Both the position numbers and the translations under genes were made by a program. A stretch of 64,000 nt of DNA, taken from the NCBI RefSeq assembly GCF_905397395.1, contig NZ_CAJPVH010000004.1, positions 1 through 64,000 on the forward strand. The letters are read 5' to 3'. This DNA is from Cupriavidus campinensis (GTDB lineage Bacteria > Pseudomonadota > Gammaproteobacteria > Burkholderiales > Burkholderiaceae). Under the pieces are notes generated by a model that searched no databases, was not told where the DNA came from, and saw only the letters and a list, made by a program, of their open reading frames with translations. Positions 62,039 to 64,000 of the stretch are shown here, in pieces (the stretch's first letter is position 1; the number at the start of each line of letters is the position of its first letter).

Positions 62039-62983
62039 TCAGCTCGCAAAGGCTTCCTGAACCGCGCGGGCTTTCTCGCGGAAGGTCTTCAGGGCGGTGA
62101 CCACGGCGGCCACCTGCCGGGTGTCGTCGTTGAGCGCCTGCGCCAGCGCGGCATGCGCCTTGACCATGTCGTCAGCCGCCGCGCGCGCGTTGGTGCGCCT
62201 CAGCGTTTCGATGGCGTCCGTCTTCGCCTGCAAGGTGGTCAGCGCAGCCGTGTAGTCGTCCGGGCTCATGCTGGCGTTGATCTGGCCGGCCATGGTCGTG
62301 CCCGCCAGCAGCAGCCCGTCGGCACGCGCCTTGCGCAGGGTGTCCAGCGCCTGCCCCATGGCATCGCCGAGCACGGCTACGGGCTCGTTGGCGGCGGTCA
62401 CGCCGCGCTTGAGCATGTCGAAGCGCCGCTGGTTGAGCGTGGCCACGCCCACGCTGAAGGCCAGCCCGGCAATCGCGCCGAACTCGTTCGGCAGGCCCAC
62501 CTTGGCCGTGCTGGCCAGCCCGGCGAGCGAGCCGGTCAGCTTGGAATTCGCGGCCTCCAGCGCTTCCTGGTCCTGGGCATTGGTGATGGCGGCGAGGGCA
62601 TCGGCGTAGTCGCGCAGCGCGTGGATCAGCGGCGCGGCGGAGGTGGACTCGCGCGGGGCCGACTGGCGCGGCGCCATCGCGGGGTCGGCCGGCTGCAGGG
62701 CGCAGGGCAGCGTGTTGTCCGCCGCTGGGGCGGCCGAGACCGTGGCCGGCAGCGCGCATCCGGGGCTCAGCGCCACGCGCGTGCGCGTTGGCGTCAGTTG
62801 GGTCTGCTGGATGACAGCCCGTTCCGCCGCCACACCCTTCGTGCCGGACTGGTAGGCCGTGGCGAGGTCATTGACCCCGGCGCGGAAGCTCTCGACTTCG
62901 GACTTGTAGAGGTAGGGCGAGCAGGCGGCGAGGCAAGTGCACAGGCAGGCGGCCAGCATGCCGAGCGGCGTGGATCTGCGCAT
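62039..62983 (-). CDS. Lipoprotein with long helical domain, first gene of the protease operon
   Basis: 314 residues from ATG 62983, with AAGGAG just upstream; an ATG at 63010 is less likely. A Cys-rich signal ends in the lipobox CLAAC (Cys21). The rest is mostly helical with Ala-rich segments (LIHALRDYADALAAITNAQDQ, and AHAALAQALNDDTRQVAAVV), so a long alpha-helical periplasmic protein is likely. No family recognised. It precedes the membrane-protein gene by 12 bp. Confidence 0.8.
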   Translation of the reverse strand: MRRSTPLGMLAACLCTCLAACSPYLYKSEVESFRAGVNDLATAYQSGTKGVAAERAVIQQTQLTPTRTRVALSPGCALPATVSAAPAADNTLPCALQPADPAMAPRQSAPRESTSAAPLIHALRDYADALAAITNAQDQEALEAANSKLTGSLAGLASTAKVGLPNEFGAIAGLAFSVGVATLNQRRFDMLKRGVTAANEPVAVLGDAMGQALDTLRKARADGLLLAGTTMAGQINASMSPDDYTAALTTLQAKTDAIETLRRTNARAAADDMVKAHAALAQALNDDTRQVAAVVTALKTFREKARAVQEAFAS

Positions 62984-63148
62984 GCTGGCTCCTTTGGCCG
63001 GGAATCTCATCAGGGATAGATGATAAAAATGCCAAAGGAAACATTTCTGTGTTCGGTGGCGAACGGAAGCAAATCAGCATGTGCGCCTTGCTAGGCCGGC
63101 CGGGCGGACTTGTTCCGCCGTGTATCAAATCAAGTTCTGCCCAGCGGG

Positions 63149-63177
63149 TTTATCGGCACATGGCGCGCTCCTATAGT
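63149..63177 (+). promoter_or_regulatory. Candidate promoter of the RidA-family gene
   Basis: TATAGT (63172-63177) with a weak -35 TTTATC (63149-63154) at 17 bp, 40 bp before the RidA start. The 234-bp gap also holds the unseen promoter of the divergent protease operon and a small GGCGGA/TCCGCC hairpin at 63103-63119. Confidence 0.4.
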
Positions 63178-63217
63178 GGCTTCCAAGGAACCGCTGTATC
63201 GATATAGGAGCTTGATC

Positions 63218-63682
63218 ATGACCGTCGAATCCAGACTCGCCGCACGCGGCCTGACGTTGCCGCCGCCCCCGCAGCCGCTGGGCAGCTATACCGCCGTCAG
63301 CCGGGCCGGCGACCTGTTGTTTATCTCCGGCCAGCTACCGTTGCAGGACGGCAAGGTGGTCTGGCAGGGCCAGGTCGGCAAGGACCTGACCGTGGCGCAG
63401 GGCCGGCAGGCGGCCGAGCTGGCCGCGCTGAACGTGCTGGCGCAGATCCACGCCCATCTGGGCGGCTTCGAGCGGCTCGACCACATCGTCCGGCTGGAAG
63501 GCCATGTGACCAGCGCGCCGGGGTCGTTCGATCAGCCGGCGGTGCTCGACGGCGCGTCCGACCTCTTCGCCGAGGTGCTGGGTGACAAGGCCGGCCATGC
63601 CCGCGCCGCCTATTCCCAGACCCAGCAGCCGGGGAATGCGGCGGTGATCCTGGTGGTGATCGCGCAGGTCAAGGGCGCCTGA
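63218..63682 (+). CDS. RidA/YjgF-family protein
   Basis: 154 residues from ATG 63218, with TAGGAG upstream. SRAGDLLFISGQLPLQDGKVVW and the later LEVLGDKAGHARAAYSQ pattern fit the RidA superfamily (YjgF/YER057c/UK114). RidA members hydrolyse reactive enamine/imine intermediates, and the family includes paralogues with other roles; the usual catalytic Arg is not obvious in this one (GHARAAYSQTQQPGNAAV), so it belongs to a divergent subgroup. It is divergent from the protease operon. Confidence 0.85.
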   Translation: MTVESRLAARGLTLPPPPQPLGSYTAVSRAGDLLFISGQLPLQDGKVVWQGQVGKDLTVAQGRQAAELAALNVLAQIHAHLGGFERLDHIVRLEGHVTSAPGSFDQPAVLDGASDLFAEVLGDKAGHARAAYSQTQQPGNAAVILVVIAQVKGA

Positions 63683-63705
63683 CCGGGGATTTTGTCGGCG
63701 TGCCG

Positions 63706-64000
63706 CTACACCACGCCCTTGGCCCGCAGCGCGGCCACGTCCTGCGGGGCGAGTTTCAGGTAGTCGCGCAGGACCTCTTCCGTATGCTGGCCGAGCGCCG
63801 GCGGCGCGTAGCGCAGCGTGGTGGGCGTGTCCGAGAGCCGCAGCGGGCTGGCGGTGGTGCGCACGCGGCTGACCGGGTCGCCGGCACGGGGTTCGTCGGC
63901 GCGGTAGCGCGCCTGCTCGATTTGCAGCCCACGGTGCTGCACGTGCGGGTCGGCGAACGCCTGCTCGACGTTGTTGATGGGGCCGCAGGGCACGGACCTG
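63706..64000 (-). CDS. CaiB/BaiF-type CoA transferase, C-terminal part (partial)
   Basis: The frame is open past the right edge; about 98 residues are visible. GPINNVEQAFADPHVQHRGLQIE, SPLRLSDTPTTLRYAPPALGQHTEEVLRDYL and the closing LRAKGVV are characteristic of the C-terminus of family III (CaiB/BaiF) CoA transferases, which move CoA between acids. Convergent with the RidA gene, 23 bp between stops. Confidence 0.9.
   Translation of the reverse strand, partial: RSVPCGPINNVEQAFADPHVQHRGLQIEQARYRADEPRAGDPVSRVRTTASPLRLSDTPTTLRYAPPALGQHTEEVLRDYLKLAPQDVAALRAKGVV

Noticed and set aside
58217..62983. Assignment of the protease operon to a named anti-phage system
   Set aside because: No nucleotide cyclase, CRISPR, gasdermin or reverse transcriptase gene is near; the caspase fold alone is not enough.
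38..64000. tRNA, rRNA, IS element, integrase or CRISPR array
   Set aside because: No cloverleaf-like sequences, transposase or integrase motifs, or regularly spaced spacer arrays were noticed on either strand; short RNAs could still be missed by eye.

Overview
The window reads as a piece of a high-GC betaproteobacterial replicon, most like Cupriavidus/Ralstonia (Burkholderiaceae). This is inferred from the very GC-rich, densely packed genes, five orphan Bug-type (TctC-like) solute receptors, six LysR regulators, an E3 subunit with a fused lipoyl domain, and the mix of catabolic genes; no rRNA or other marker gene is present. I see no tRNA, IS element, prophage or CRISPR array. The accessory character (catabolic islands, toxin-antitoxin pairs, orphan chemoreceptors) would suit a secondary chromosome or megaplasmid, but that is only inference.

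Layout. 1-6.9 kb: end of an unknown membrane-anchored protein, then a cobaltochelatase operon (cobW, cobN, a ChlI-type AAA+ subunit and a short VWA subunit). 7-8.3 kb: chemoreceptor with almost no periplasmic domain behind a sigma-28-like promoter. 8.3-11.5 kb: hydrolase, a secreted P-[YF]-x-D-G-A-R repeat protein with a TetR regulator sharing three copies of one operator, and a HigB/HigA-like toxin-antitoxin pair. 11.5-18.9 kb: hydrolase and M14 peptidase, LysR, Tat-exported phospholipase C with a small lipoprotein, an unknown protein, and a D-threonine-aldolase-like enzyme. 19-26.5 kb: TPR protein, two small DUF proteins, a second chemoreceptor, an SDR/DsbA-type pair, and an nfeR-nfeF-like pair (His-rich PadR regulator plus ferric-siderophore reductase) behind a clear operator-containing promoter.

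26.5-34.8 kb: alanine aminotransferase and a LysR-controlled catabolic set (Bug receptor, MmgE/PrpD protein, NDP-forming acyl-CoA synthetase, acyl-CoA dehydrogenase). 34.8-47.8 kb: a second catabolic island holding three Bug receptors, galB-galC (4-oxalomesaconate hydratase and CHA aldolase), tcuA-tcuB-like tricarballylate oxidation genes, a class II aldolase, a pyrone-dicarboxylate-lactonase-like hydrolase and a D-2-hydroxyacid dehydrogenase. Together these suggest uptake and breakdown of tricarboxylate-like or lignin-derived acids to pyruvate and oxaloacetate. A PIN-domain toxin-antitoxin pair sits inside this island.

47.8-58.1 kb: a stand-alone receiver protein behind 22-bp-spaced repeats, an HD hydrolase divergent from a GlxA/AraC regulator with nested palindromes between them, a lipoyl-E3 fusion, LysR and epoxide-hydrolase genes, a CGNR zinc-finger regulator with a matched 31-bp dyad at two promoters, a dsdC-dsdA pair and another Bug receptor. 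58.2-63 kb: a four-gene operon encoding a lipoprotein, a three-helix membrane protein with a long helical tail, a metzincin-type zinc protease and a caspase-fold protease. I recognise no described system with this gene set, and it is the strongest candidate for something new. The window ends with a RidA-family protein and the C-terminus of a CaiB-type CoA transferase.
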